Shown: in pieces, positions 47,837-59,709 of the stretch
How positions within the stretch are numbered: position 1 is the first letter of the stretch
Layout of the letters: each line of letters starts with the position of its first letter
NCBI GenBank assembly: GCA_010015675.1
Contig: ML977051.1
Location: forward strand, 3,325-67,324
Length of the DNA: 64,000 nt
Source: Byssothecium circinans
Lineage: Eukaryota; Ascomycota; Dothideomycetes; Pleosporales; Massarinaceae
Direction: 5' to 3'
Made by a program: the position numbers and the translations under genes
Notes under the pieces: generated by a model
Told to the model about the DNA's origin: nothing
The model's input: only the letters and a program-made list of their open reading frames with translations
Database searches by the model: none

Positions 47837-48922
47837 CGTAGTGGCCTGAATTTAGATACAGTCATGGGAGTATAGTCTGGTATTGAAAGTCTAGCAATGC
47901 TTCTGAAAGTTCGGGTCCGGTAAAGTCCTGATTAGAATTGTAGCAGTGGAAGTCAGTGTGGAAGTTGGACTGGGAGAAGACGAGGAGGTAGAGTGGTTTA
48001 TAAAGTGACGATGGATTCTTTTCCCAGCAAATGGAACCATAGGTAAATGTGGACTCGCACTGAACCAGTATGAGGTTGAATGGTGAGCGTCCGCATTCAA
48101 CATTTTCCAGCATCGTGCTCAGATGCTCAGAAACCAGAGGTTTGTAATCTCTCACACGGAAGAGGAAATAGGAACACACCATATGAACCCATTGCCGTGG
48201 ACCCAGAGAGCACGGAGCAGAAAAAACACAGTCGAACTCGCTCATGACCACTTTGAGACTGTCATTGGTGGTTTTTGTTCTGCTGCGACTCCGTCTCTTT
48301 TGATTGACTGTTCTCTGGGCAATTTCCTCAGCGAACCGCTGGACTTGTATTCTTTCTATGCCGGGGTCCACCTTCCCCTAAATCGCGTAAAGGTACCTTT
48401 GTATGCTTGTGTGCTGATAGAATTAGTGGAGAATCCAGAGTTCAGGATATACTCCTGTGGCGTCGACATCGGACCGTTCCGCAGGCTCTTGGGAGCCCCT
48501 CTCTCAAAACCATGGCCCACTGCACGCCCATCGTGAGCAGTCGAAAGGACATCGTTCCTCTCGCAACATGCGCCAGATAGTCTCAAGTGAGTCGGAATGG
48601 GAAAGGGAGAGGGAGAGGACGAGGTGAAGATCAGCACGGACCATACAGTGGCGTCGAATGACAGGCGCACGTGACTGCCTGATGGCGCGTCAACTGGTCT
48701 CCAGGGCTGTGTCTGGCCCTGTCCCAGTCCTCTTCCTGCTTTACGGTCTCACCCTCAGCCCCCTCTCGTCTTCCTTCAGCCGCCTGGCTCCCTCACTTCG
48801 AGTCTATCGTCGACCGCTACGCCCGCGCGCGCATCCTCGTCTCGTCCCATCCTCACCCTCACCCTCACCTTCACCCTCGCAAGCGCAATCGCACTCTCTC
48901 CCGCATCTTCCCCGCGCACATC
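47837..48922. other. Divergent upstream region between F-box-like gene and dot1
   Basis: Overlapping frames on both strands (47862-48371 minus, 48123-48536 plus, 48658-49050 plus) conflict with each other and have no family features. A (CCTCAC)n-like pyrimidine run lies at about 48850-48880, just before the dot1 start, as is common in fungal core promoters and leaders. Confidence 0.45.
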
Positions 48923-50443
48923 ATGGACTTCAAACCGAAACCGCCCAAGATCCGGACGCGTGTAGTCAGCGTACCCATCAAGGCGGTGCGGACACCCACG
49001 AGCAGGATCGCGTCGTCGGCACCGCCGTCGGACCGCTACAAGCTCTCTAATGCGGGCAACCCACGGATGGCCACATCGACCAGACGGTCGGAACCCTTGC
49101 GGAAGAGTTCCTCGACCTCGCGCACACTCGGGAAGCGGAGGAACATCCCCAGTCCACCCCACTTCGACGAGAGTAGCAGCGACGAGGCGAGTGAAGATTC
49201 GAGCCATCTCCTCGGCGTGTCCAAGAGGCAGAAGACGAGCAATAGTATCGAGCCTATAAGCCAGAACAGATGCCTGGAGCCCGACCCCAAAAGGCATATA
49301 CGGATATACGAGGGACAGGAGAGAATAGTGCGGCCCGACTCTGCGAGCAAGGCCAAGGACGACATCGAGCCCGCGCGCCTCACCCCCGGGGTGGATTTGA
49401 CCAGAGGACAATGGGCAAAAGACTACAAGCCAGCCTTCTCAGCCGACGACGCGGAGTCGAATCGCGTCGTCGAGCTGCAATACCCCAGCCCCGCGCGACC
49501 AGAGCAGTTCGAGCTGGTCGTCCCCCGCAGCGATAAAGGCGACGAATACAACCCACTCGAAGACATCTACTCCAACATCGAGGAGATAATCCAGCACTAC
49601 CTCCCGGCCCCGCTGGTCGAACAACACAAGCTCTCCGACGAAGCCGTCGGCATCGTGCGCCTCCTCAAGCGCGCAGTCACAAAAGACTCACCCTCAAACT
49701 TCCGCGCCGCATTAACGCGCTTCAATGCCATAGTAAAAGACAACATGAACGGCATATCCACCGTCATCGACGACATGCACGCCATCCCCCTCGGCCTCGT
49801 GCAGCGCATAATAAACCAAGTCTACCAACGCACCGTATCCTGGCGCTCGCACCGGCTGCGCCGCGTAACCGACCGAAAGAACACGTACGGCGAGCTCCTC
49901 CCGCACTTCGTGCACACCATGTTCCAAATCACAGGCCTCAACTCGCAACACGTCTTCGTAGACCTCGGCTCCGGCGTCGGCAACGTCGTCCTCCAATCCG
50001 CGCTCCAAACGGGCGCCGAATCGCACGGCATAGAAATCCTCCAACTCCCCGCCGAATGCGCGCTGGACCAAGCGTCGGAGCTCCGCGCCCGCGCCAAACT
50101 CTGGAACATTTCCCTCGGCCCCATAACCCTCCTCCAGGGCGACTTCCTCGAGTCCCCGCATATCGACGCCGTGCTGCGCCGCGCCGACGTCGTCCTCGTC
50201 AACAACAAGGTCTTCCCCACCAGGGTCAACAACGCGCTGCTCGACAAGTTCCTGGACCTGAAGAGGGGGTGCAAGGTCATCAGCCTCGAGAGCTTTGGCG
50301 GGGGCGCCGCGGGTCGCATGGGCGTGCGCAATGAGAATAGTATTGCGAATCTTTTCGACGAGGAGAGGAGGGAGTCCGGGACTAATAGTGTGAGTTGGGG
50401 GAGTCAGAGCGTGGAGTATTTTATTGCTACGAAGACGCGCTGA
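48923..50443 (+). CDS. dot1: Histone H3 lysine-79 methyltransferase DOT1
   Basis: A single exon encodes 506 residues. The basic, Ser-rich N-terminus (about 1-110, with a KRQK patch near 101) would bind DNA/nucleosomes and carry the nuclear signal. The catalytic domain covers about 205-506: TYGELLP (321-327), the SAM-binding loop VDLGSGVGN (346-354), the acidic residue after the next strand in HGIEI (369-373), QGDFLE (405-410), and VNNKVF (426-431), which corresponds to the substrate-side NN motif. DOT1 is the non-SET enzyme that methylates H3K79 in the nucleosome core. It affects silencing and DNA damage signalling, and in some fungi secondary-metabolite clusters. ATG at 48923 follows a pyrimidine-rich leader (TCATGGAC context). 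The gene is much GC-richer than its flanks. Confidence 0.95.
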   Translation: MDFKPKPPKIRTRVVSVPIKAVRTPTSRIASSAPPSDRYKLSNAGNPRMATSTRRSEPLRKSSSTSRTLGKRRNIPSPPHFDESSSDEASEDSSHLLGVSKRQKTSNSIEPISQNRCLEPDPKRHIRIYEGQERIVRPDSASKAKDDIEPARLTPGVDLTRGQWAKDYKPAFSADDAESNRVVELQYPSPARPEQFELVVPRSDKGDEYNPLEDIYSNIEEIIQHYLPAPLVEQHKLSDEAVGIVRLLKRAVTKDSPSNFRAALTRFNAIVKDNMNGISTVIDDMHAIPLGLVQRIINQVYQRTVSWRSHRLRRVTDRKNTYGELLPHFVHTMFQITGLNSQHVFVDLGSGVGNVVLQSALQTGAESHGIEILQLPAECALDQASELRARAKLWNISLGPITLLQGDFLESPHIDAVLRRADVVLVNNKVFPTRVNNALLDKFLDLKRGCKVISLESFGGGAAGRMGVRNENSIANLFDEERRESGTNSVSWGSQSVEYFIATKTR

Positions 50444-51509
50444 GGGTGGTGGTTGCGTGGCTGCGTGGGGGCTTTGGCTTCCTTTTTAGGGTTTGGCTTG
50501 GACTGGACTGGACCGGATTGGGTTGGACTGGGTTGAGATGGGATTGGGATGGGGATATATCTCTTTTTGCCCTTTTGCGCAGTCCTTTCGACAAAGCGGC
50601 GCGTGGTGGAGCGTGGCATAGAGAGCGTGGACGTGCTGTATATTATCAATACCCCCCATCCAGCGGGAGCTGGAGCTGGAGCTTGTGTGAATACATCATA
50701 TCATATCATATCATATCATATTATAGAAGGAATCGAGTCGAGTCGAGCATATACGAAAAACAAAACAAGAAAAAGGCATTTGTTTGTAAAGCATTTCATT
50801 CATACATACATACGTGCGATGTGATTTGATTATATTACTCTTTACTTTTTACTTTCCACTTTCCACTTTCCACTCTCCAGATCCGCCATCGTCTTTCCCA
50901 CCATGACTGTGACTCCGACTCCGACTCTCCCTTCCCCAATCAATTTCCCAGATCCGAAGCCTTCCCCCTTTGCTCACTGCATATATCTCCGCTCCCGTCC
51001 ATGTCCACTCCCTATCCACCACTCCACCCACGCCTTGATAAAGGGACCGTCCCATCCATCCACGTACTGTATGCTGTGTGTATGCTGTATGTAAGCACCC
51101 TTTGCTTCCGCCGAGATGGAGATAAGGAGAGATGCGAATCCCATTGTGGGATTCCATGTACACGCTTGTATGCAAAATACCCCGGAACCCGAACACCGGA
51201 AACCGAAAACCGCAAAAGGAGAAACCAGTTACCAGATACCCGCCAATGCATCGCTAAGCTAAGGACAGTCCAAAATTAAGAAAAGGGAAAAGGGAAGGGG
51301 GAAATCGATCGTGTACAGGGACGCCGCGGCCATGAGTCGAGTACGAGGGGTCTGGGAAGGGAGTGTCGGTAACGGAATGCAGGATTCGAGCATCGAGATG
51401 GAGATGGAGAGTGGGAGAGTCGTCGTCAAGATCATCATCCTTCGTCGCCCTTAACCCCTTCTTTCTTCCTCCTCTTGCCCTCCACAAGATAGATAGATGG
51501 ATACCCCCA
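50444..51509. other. Convergent 3' region with simple repeats
   Basis: No gene is seen. A degenerate GGACTG/GGATTG run lies at about 50495-50560, a (CATAT)n microsatellite at about 50697-50721, short GAGTC and CATA runs at about 50733-50815, and GAGATG repeats near 51395-51412. It lies between the 3' ends of dot1 and the GPI-protein gene. Confidence 0.6.
50697..50721. repeat. (CATAT)n microsatellite
   Basis: Five consecutive TCATA/CATAT units lie in the dot1 3' flank. Confidence 0.85.
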
Positions 51510-52454
51510 TCACACCAACCCCCACAACCCCAGCCCCGCAACCCAAGCCCCACCAACAACCACCCCCATCCCCCTCCCCCTCACCGCAGCATTACTCTGC
51601 AACCCGGGCTTCGCGGTACTCGTCTTATCGGGCGGCTGCCCCGTCGTCTGCGAAGGATCCACATAAGCAAAACTCGTCACAACCGTCGGCCTCCCATCCG
51701 CCCCCGTCGTAGTCTGCAGCACGATCGAGCTCACACGCCCGCCACTCGGCGTATATGTCGTCACGAAGGCGCTCCCCGCCGCGTCCGTCGTCGTCAGCAC
51801 CTGCCCGGCCGAGGGCGCGTAGTCGACGGCCGAGGTGCGGACGACGGGGGCGCCGGCGGCGTCGGTGGTGCTGATGACGACGGCGGGCTTGGTGGTGGTG
51901 GAGACTGTGGTCTGGCCGGCTGCGTTTGTCGTGGTGACTGCGACGGCGACGGAGGCTGTGGCGGCCGAGAGGACGGATTGCGATGTCGTGGTTGGCCGGC
52001 CTTGGGGGTCTGTTGTTGTGATTTGGACGGGGACGAGGACTGCGGGGGTCGAGTTTGGGGGGTTCTGGCTCTGCGATTGGGTCGGGCTGGGCTCGGCCGC
52101 TCGCGAGGTCCCGTTGTTGGGGGCTTGTCGCTTGTTCTTCTGCTTGAGGTCTTGGACGGCGGCGACGATAAGTTTGGTGGCCAGCGGGGGGTTGTCTTGG
52201 TGGATGTGTTCGACGCCGTGGCGGTCGGATTCGAAGATCCCTTCGCGGAAGTGGGAGAGGGAGGAGACGAGGGCGGCGTGGAGGGATTCTTCCGGGAGCG
52301 CGTTGAGGAGGTCTTGGAAGGCTTCGTTGGGGGAGTTGTAGTAGTGTGCGAGGGTGTTTTTGACGGGGGAGTCTTCTTTCGTGGGGGAGGAGTCGGGGGA
52401 GGCGAGGGAGAGGGTGGTGAGGAGCGGGAGAACGAGCAGGCTGAGGGGCCGCAT
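51510..52454 (-). CDS. GPI-anchored Ser/Thr-rich cell-wall protein, hypothetical
   Basis: A single exon encodes 314 residues. The ATG at 52454 is chosen because it directly opens a signal peptide (MRPLSLLVLPLLTTLSLAS). Longer in-frame upstream sequence lacks an ATG. The first half after the signal is helical (about 30-125). From about 140 the protein is Ser/Thr/Pro/Gln-rich, with degenerate repeats of a TTT(D/N)AAG unit. It ends in a hydrophobic tail after SNAAVRGRG, the layout of a GPI attachment signal. It should be exported, O-glycosylated and tethered to the plasma membrane or wall. No enzymatic domain is visible. The opposite strand is also open over most of the gene because of GC-rich codon use; that is a shadow. 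Confidence 0.8.
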   Translation of the reverse strand: MRPLSLLVLPLLTTLSLASPDSSPTKEDSPVKNTLAHYYNSPNEAFQDLLNALPEESLHAALVSSLSHFREGIFESDRHGVEHIHQDNPPLATKLIVAAVQDLKQKNKRQAPNNGTSRAAEPSPTQSQSQNPPNSTPAVLVPVQITTTDPQGRPTTTSQSVLSAATASVAVAVTTTNAAGQTTVSTTTKPAVVISTTDAAGAPVVRTSAVDYAPSAGQVLTTTDAAGSAFVTTYTPSGGRVSSIVLQTTTGADGRPTVVTSFAYVDPSQTTGQPPDKTSTAKPGLQSNAAVRGRGMGVVVGGAWVAGLGLWGLV

Positions 52455-55400
52455 CGTGGTGGTTGTTGGGTTGCGTTGGTTGTGACGGTGAGGTTGGAGG
52501 TTGGGTTGGCCGAGCGAGGGGAGTGTTTTTCTTGTGCCGTGGGCTTCGTTCAGTTCAGCGAGGGAAACTACGACGGTTTGTCTCGTTAGCAAAAAGTCAT
52601 ATCCAATTCGCAAGCAGCAGTAAAGGTCGACGTCTGGTCATGATAATGCCAGCAGGGCCACCACGGCTGGTGGGCGCCACCAAGCAGCTGAACGCCATTT
52701 TGCGCCAGAAACACGACATGACACCACGGCTGTACGGCCGGCTGGCTGGCCGACTGACTGACTAGCCAGTTGTGAATGAGGGGAGAGACCGGCGTAGGTT
52801 GCTTACACGGTGTACAACGAACGAGAAAACAAAGTTCAGGTGTTCTGCGCCACAACCCCGCGGTAGTACAGAGTGGTTTGGGATCAGAACGCGGTTTACG
52901 AAGCACCTTTCCCTTCTCTTTAAAAAATACCCTTCCCTTCTCTTCAATTGAAATTAACTCAATTTAATCCACAAACGACCGTAAAAGCGAGAGTAACAAC
53001 GACGAGAAAAACCGAGAAATGCGGAGAAGAAGCGGTGGAAGTTGGGACCAGGAAGCGAGCTATGCAATAATAATGATTATGCACCACCTCCTCACCTGCA
53101 CTCTCGAAACCACGGTGCGGGTGGCGGAAAAAAAAGACACGGGAGCAAGATCCAAGGAAAAGCGCCACGCTCTACACTCTGGCACCGTGTCTGTTTAATA
53201 GACATCTCGCACCGCATTGGCCTGCAAGAAAGGGTGAAAGCTACCAATTGCTGCAAGCAACCAAAGCTACGGTATCATCAAGCTTTTCCCAACACAAGAC
53301 GCGAAGCCGAAGCCGAAGCACCGCGGCGGGCACGTTCAGTTGATCCATCTCCAGTATCTGCACTATTGATTGCCTTATAATCACTGGTCGCCTTTCAGAC
53401 TAGTGTTGCCCGTCCACTCGCCATCTGGCATGGTCAGACAATGCTCCGACACCTGGCCTCCGTCTCCGCTGGTTGATGAATCGGACGGACGTTTGAGCCT
53501 TTTTTGTTGCTTTCTCCTGCTCTCCTGTTCTATTACCTTGTCCGATTCACTCGCTATTAATAATAATGCGAAACTCATCGGTCTTCAATAACTTTTCCCA
53601 TCCTTTTTCCAATACAATAACGCCGACATCCCTGTCCGATATCCTTTTCAGCGGGTCGCGGGTCCGGCAATGCATTGTTGGCGATCGACGACCGGACGTC
53701 ATGGAGCCACAGCCCACTGCATGCTTCCCAGCCCGACGGCGTCGGCGTCGGGGGGATCGGGTGGTTGGTCATCATCGTGAACTTTTAAAGTGGAGATGGT
53801 TTCATATTGTTTCCTGGTGTGGATTGCGAGGTTTTGCCTCAGGAGCAGGAGAGAGTTTGTCGTTGGCCGTCTCACCTCCACTGTCCAGGTTTGTTTTCGA
53901 GAATTACTCCCCAATGACTTCGAGCTCCCAACTAAGCAAAGCTTCCCTTCCTTCCGTGACCCGTCCACGTCCCTCGAAATCAGCACCAGACAGCACGCAC
54001 CCCATACTTCATACCAATCCAATTCGCTCGCTTGCTCGCTTCACAAAATAAGCCAGTAAAGCCACTATACTAGCGCACACCGCAAAGACACAAATCAATA
54101 CGAAATCTAAAAATAGCATCGAAGCGTCGTACTTCGTAACCTAGGCTGCTCGTTCAACACTAGGCGGTGCATGGCGTGGACCAGGCAAGCCACTATCACT
54201 ATCCACTATAGTCTACCACAAACAGTACCACCGGTACTACAAAGCAATAACCTATCTACTATAACGCCAGCGGTGCTCAGCCTTAGCATTAGAGCGATGT
54301 ACTTGTAGATACGTTGCTACCTACTCCATACATATCCGTATATGTGCGGTACATACAGGGTAGCACAACGCTATGTACCATCTCCGGCTCTTCGGCATCT
54401 CTATCTGTTAAGTAACACCTCAGCACCTGCTCCCGCACCTTACACCTTAGAGGGATCCTACCTTCTTAGAACAATTCATCAACAGCTATTTCTCAATTCA
54501 AACCTATCTACAGCTCGTTAACTGCTTGTTTATAAGAGGTACACGTGGGGGAATTGAGCTTGAGGGAGGAACGACTCATTAACTGTGTGTTTTTGAGCAG
54601 GCACCATCCCCATAAGGCACTTCACGCTTCACGTATGCATATAAAGACAGATAATGTCTACGCACACTTCCCTCTACATGCTCTCTAGTTTCAGTTTCAA
54701 TGTCGGTTTCGGTTTCGGTTCCGGTTTCTGGAGTGGGGTTGGATGAGCAATTATTGAATTCGTCACGTTACGTTACGTCACGGAGCACGCACGGAACAAG
54801 CACGTGCCTTTCCCCTTTCCCACATGCAAGCTTCCCAGCTTCCCAGCTATCAAAAACCCGCCCGACGACACCGCGTTACCTTGTACCTACAGCACAGCTC
54901 AGCTCAGCTTATTTACATTCTACACACAGACACACAGACAGACAGCAAACTTGCAAGCAGACAGTGAACACTAAAGAAAAACACACGCTGTGAACAAGGC
55001 ACATTCCACCACCATAGTGACAGCACTTATCTATTAACAAAACACACATATAATGTAGATCCATCAAATCCAATCCAAGCCATCCTCACAAAAAAAGGTA
55101 AATCCAAACCATCAGACCAAGAAAATAAATAAATATTATATTACGCACTCACTAAGATAAGCCCCAACCAACTTGATCCGTCCTCTCCAACTCGTCATCC
55201 TCATCCTCATCCTCATCCTCATACCGCATTTCATATCACCTTTCATCAGAGTGGTTACATTTCATTCCATTCCGTTCCGTTCCGTTCCAACCTTTCAATG
55301 ATCCCTTTGACATGGAAACACCCCCCCCCCCTTGGCTATATGCAAGACAACGACAACAAGGAACGCAACAATCCACCGGGGCCTAATAACCTGGCCCCCT

Positions 55401-55686
55401 TCAAAGCCTCGCCGGGAAACGAAGAACCCCGCCTATATAGAAGAAGAAGAAGAAGAAGAAGAAGAAGAAGAAGAAGAGGGAAGAAGGCACCCTCACCAGA
55501 AATGTTGAAAACGGTATTCAAGAACCAAAACCGCTCGAACCGGCAAACGGTGAGACTGATCTGGAATTGTCGGAGCCGCAAACCCAAAATGCCCAAACTC
55601 GCATCGCAAACAAGCCTTCAACGCCTATAGCTCCTCCCTATGATACGGAAGACAGTGGAAGATTATAGAATTAGTGTTCACATCCC
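52455..55686. other. 3.2-kb gene-free interval rich in simple repeats
   Basis: No frame shows family features or splice-linked partners. Simple repeats include (CGGTTT)n near 54704-54726, ACAGAC runs near 54925-54945, (TCATCC)n at about 55195-55221, an 11-base C run at 55321-55331 and (AAG)n at 55440-55478. The left end carries the promoter of the GPI-protein gene, the right end the 3' flank of the RhoGAP gene. A long non-coding transcript is possible but not supported here. Confidence 0.55.
55440..55478. repeat. (AAG)n microsatellite
   Basis: About thirteen uninterrupted AAG units lie in the 3' flank of the RhoGAP gene. Confidence 0.9.
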
Positions 55687-58658
55687 CTATGCTGAAGGGT
55701 TGGCAGCTGCCCGGCTGATAGAGGGTTTCGAAAAATCCTCTCCAATGTCCAGCATGGACCTCATAGGCTGGACGGCGGGGACGGCAGTTGGTTGTTCCTC
55801 GGCAGACACTGCGGTGGGTTCGGCCTTGGTGAGTTCGGCGGCGGTCGGTTCCTCTGTGGGAGCAACCGCAGGCTCCGGGATTGGTGGGACGTCAGTAGAT
55901 TGAGGAACCACAGGTGGTGGACTACTCGCAGACGAGGCAGGAGATTGATCGGACTGCTTCGTGGCGGTCGGAGACCCGAGAGGGTTTGGACTCGCGCCAG
56001 TGGGTGTGACATCGCTCGAGTCCTGACTTTCGGTTGGTCGGGGCACCTCTATTGATCGACCTCTGACCGCCAAGTCATCCCTTGGCTTCGTCAACCCATG
56101 CGACGAGTTCAAGTCACTCGTGCTACCTGGAGGACTCTTAGCACGCTGCTTCTTGTCCGCGCGGTCTTTGTGCTCTTGCCTCTTCTTCTGAAACCAGTCG
56201 AAGGGGTTCTTCCTCTCACCGTGGTCTTTACTATCTGCATACGCAGAGAGATCGGAGTTTTGGTGGGAATCGAATTGCAGACTTCTGCGTCCGCCCCCGG
56301 CGCTGCTGGCAATCGAGCTCATACTCTTGTCTGCATTCGGTATGGAGCCATGGAGATCGGTTTGGCTCGCTGTGGGTGTAGCCTTGCTTTCTCCACGTTT
56401 GTGGGTCTTCCAGAAACTCTTCTTCTCCTCCTTTGGCGCATCTTCTGCTTCGGAATACTCAGTTGCCGTAGAGTGCGACCTGAATGAAGCAGAAGGAGAC
56501 ATGGTCGGCTTCAGTGTGGCACCAGAATTCCTCGAGGACACTGTATCACTGTTGGACGACTGTGTGGCCTCTTTGGCGCCACTTGCATGCGAATGCGTTA
56601 TTGAAGATTGAGGCAAGGGAGAAGGGGGAGTCTCGTGTATAGTATGAGGACCTCCGAGAGAGTGTGTGGAGCTATGGGCGCTAGGGTTGGTGCTTGGGAC
56701 ACGCCTCTTCTGGAGCTTGTTCGGTTTGCGGCCTGATGTCTTGTCATCAGGAGAAACCTTGGCCAATATCTGGGTAAAGGTCCGCACAGCTGGCGTCGGC
56801 TCGACCGGTGTACCAGGGTCAATGGGCCCTTCCATAAATTCAGATTTTTCATGCTTGGGGGGAGTTTGCGGACTTCGCTGGGTTTGATGAGCTGGAGGTG
56901 GAGCCAATGATTGGGCGGCTTGTGCGGATGCTGCAGAGGAAATCATCTCGTCTGTTGGTGGGACTACTGCAGGCGAGTGAATGAACGCTCCTGGCATGTC
57001 CAGACCAGGCGTGGCAACAGCAGCCTTCGGCATGTCTATATGAGTTGGTCGTTCCGGCTTGACAATATCCAAACGATCTGCAGGCATTGTCTGGGCGCGC
57101 TGTGATGGTCTGGCGGGATCCTCTACTGGGTTCTCGGGCTTTGTCACCGCCTTTGGTACCTCTGCCACGCCAGGAGACGGCTCGGTTGCGGCAGCCGGAA
57201 CTTGAGCTTTTGCTCCTTCGGAGACTGGGCCTGGTGCAAGAGGATCTGAGCCCCTCTCACGCGGGAAGTGAGTTGCTGCAAGAGCCGGAGATCGCTTCGA
57301 TGGAAGCGTGTTGCTTCGATGTACCCCAGAACTTGTCGTGTATGATGGGGTTGTGGGACTCGGCACGGCGCCGGAATGGCGCGACCGTCTCGACGATGTC
57401 GATACATTTCTGCGGATATTTCCAAAGGCACGCACGCTTTCGGCGGCCGCACTGGATGCGGCAGAAGTAGATCGGCCCAGACCTGTTTGGTTTCGGCTAG
57501 GAGTCGTGGGCGTTCTAGCTTGAGGGGTCGTGGGCCCACTTTCCACGTGCCTGGCAGTTCCCTCGTCGACGGCGGTCCCCTCCATTCCGATCAAGAAGTG
57601 ATCCTGGTTGTCGATCAGGAAGATCAGGACGTCCTGACTGAGACGATAATCTTGAGGAGACATGTCATGCTGTGGATGGGATAGGATTCCGGGCTGAAAG
57701 ATGGCTGCGAGATTAGACGTTGTCATCTTGTTTATATCAGATTTTGCTGCGAAGACGGCTAGCAGATCGAGGATATAGAGGAGAAGCTGGCGATTGAGCG
57801 ACGGAAGGTCCTTGATGAGTTGTTGATAAATCCGCACGACAGCGTCTGGGTCGAAGCCGCCTACTGATGGGGCTTGGCCCTCGATGTGACCAACGGCTTC
57901 GGCCTGGTGGCCGCGCAGGGGCGTGCGGAATCTGTCATAGTACTGCAGCGGAATAATAGGCTCTGGGAGCTGGTTGAAATAGCGGCGAAGAATATTAGCA
58001 GCATCGTGCACTGTGTAGCCAGACCAGTCAAGGCCCTTCCCCCACCGCGGCGGGGCGTCGAATTGAGCCTTGAGCTCCTTTATCCTCTTCTCCGACCCGG
58101 CCAGCCGAAAGATGCCCTCGACGTCGGTCGCTGGGACGATTAGCCAGGGGATTCAGGGCAGTACGTGGTATTGTACCTTTCTCTTTCAGGAAGACACCGC
58201 ATTTGGCAACCACAATGGGCACGTAGCCGTAGATGTAGCTCTCGCCGCTGTCGTTGAAGAGCGATATGGCGACATTGGCGTAGGGAATGCTAGTAATGAG
58301 GGGCACGCCAAAGATGCCGCGCGGTGCTTCAGGCTCTGCGTGCAACACAGCTGTCAGCGACTGCATGTAACAGAGGGAGCGGGGAGGCTGCAGCAGGATG
58401 AGGCTGAGGCGCTGCTGATCCCAACGCCATCGGGCCTTTGTACTCAAGAGCTGCTGTAGACGCAGTCAAGGCTTGGAACGGCGTACCTTTTTCCTCTTCC
58501 TTCTTCATGTTGCGCTTGCTGAACTGCTTCCACCACGACGTCAGGTCGCGCTTCGCAGACGCGGGCTCTGTCGCCAGGGCGGGGGCCGGCTGGGGCTCGC
58601 CATTGCGCACCCGGGGGGTGGAGAGCTGGCCGTGGTGGTTGTGCGCGCCGTGAGGCAT
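55687..58658 (-). CDS. Sac7/Bag7-type Rho GTPase-activating protein
   Basis: There are three exons: 58658-58487, 58335-58177 and 58130-55687. The introns are 151 bp (GTACGC..ACGCAG, branch CTGAC) and 46 bp (GTACAA..CCCAG, branch CTAATC). The total is 2,775 nt in frame, 924 residues. The N-terminus has TSWWKQFSKRN. The RhoGAP domain covers about 60-255: GIFGVPL, ISLFNDSGESYIYGYVPIVVAKCG, and the catalytic arginine finger in GIFRLAGS (Arg 119). Then come the WSGYTVHDAANILRRYFNQLPEPIIP block and TTSNLAAIFQPGILS. The remaining 670 residues are Ser/Pro/Thr-rich, low-complexity and probably disordered. It accelerates GTP hydrolysis on a Rho-type GTPase. The family acts on Rho1 in cell-wall integrity and actin control. 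The start is the first ATG before the conserved WWK segment. Confidence 0.92.
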
Positions 58659-59709
58659 CGCGAGGATGGCGGGCGGGTAGGTGCGAGGGGTCCGCGCCGC
58701 TCCAGCGGTTGTACTGCCCGTACGTGTGCTGCGTAGTCGCGTAGGTGGATGGGCGGGCAAGGCAAGGCAGGCTCAGGTGTAGGCGCAGGCGGCAGCTCTC
58801 GAGGGCGAGCAGACGTACAGTAGAGTATGCGGCGAGCGGGGAGGCCTCTTGACTCTTGACAAACGCGATCCTGTCGAGGTGCGGACGGCACGCGGGGCAA
58901 ATGCCGTGGGCGGGCGCTGCTCGACGATGTCGGATGTGCTGGCGCGGTGCAGTGGGTGAGGTTCAGACCCGGGCTGGCAGACAAGGCGGGAGGCTTTCAC
59001 GCAGCAGCAGCAACGGGCAACGGCAACGCGACGTCGGCGGTTCTCTAGGGTAACGGACTCGTGGAGTGGGCGACGTCGTTTGATCTCCGGGCCTGGACCT
59101 GTGGCTCGAGTCGCTCTCGCATGCAGGGAGCGGAGCTGCAAAAGGCAACGATCGCAGCGTGGAGGCAAGTCGGGATGCTCAGCGCTGATTCTGGTGAGCT
59201 GGCTTGGCGGTGACCAAGGAACTGCGAACTGCGAACTGCTCTGGGTGTGCAAAGTCATCCGTCATAACACGAGCGACTTCGACGTCGTCCAATTTCGGTG
59301 ACGGACTCCGGCCGTAGCGTATTGGAACTGGCTGTGTCTTCAATCTTGTTGTTGTGGGGAGGAAGAGGGCGCAGATATCAGGGTCTCTGGCTGGGGGATG
59401 CAAGCCTTAACCAGACACAATACATCACTCCGAGCGGTAGTCAATAAATCGTCTTTCCAGGGAGAGCATGCTTCTAATTCTTGTCCATTATTATTGAATC
59501 AAGCGCCCGCTCATCTGGAATCTGGATTCTGGGCCGCGGCGCCCAAGGAACGGACCGCAAGGCTGCCATAGCTCGTCCAAAAAAAATCGGAACTGGGGAA
59601 AGCTCCAGTGAGCACCCTCTGCATTCCACTCACGACGTCACCTCTGCCAAACATCGCCTGACTCCATCAACAATCAATACAAGGTTCCAATCTTGACACC
59701 CGCAGCGCA
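58659..59709. other. Divergent upstream region of RhoGAP and tim9
   Basis: It is GC-rich with overlapping short frames, none credible. It should contain the promoters of both flanking genes. Confidence 0.5.

Noticed and set aside
47862..48536. Opposed frames of 169 (minus) and 137 (plus) codons between the F-box-like gene and dot1
   Set aside because: They overlap each other; the minus one lacks an ATG at its start and neither shows a domain. Promoter/leader sequence is more likely.
51363..52589. 408-codon + strand frame opposite the GPI-protein gene
   Set aside because: It is a Gly/Arg/Val-rich artefact of GC-rich Ser/Thr codons read backwards; the minus strand has a signal peptide and GPI tail.
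58773..59258. 161-codon minus-strand Arg/Pro/Cys-rich frame upstream of the RhoGAP gene
   Set aside because: Low-complexity composition in GC-rich promoter DNA, no family features, and not splice-linked to the GAP gene.
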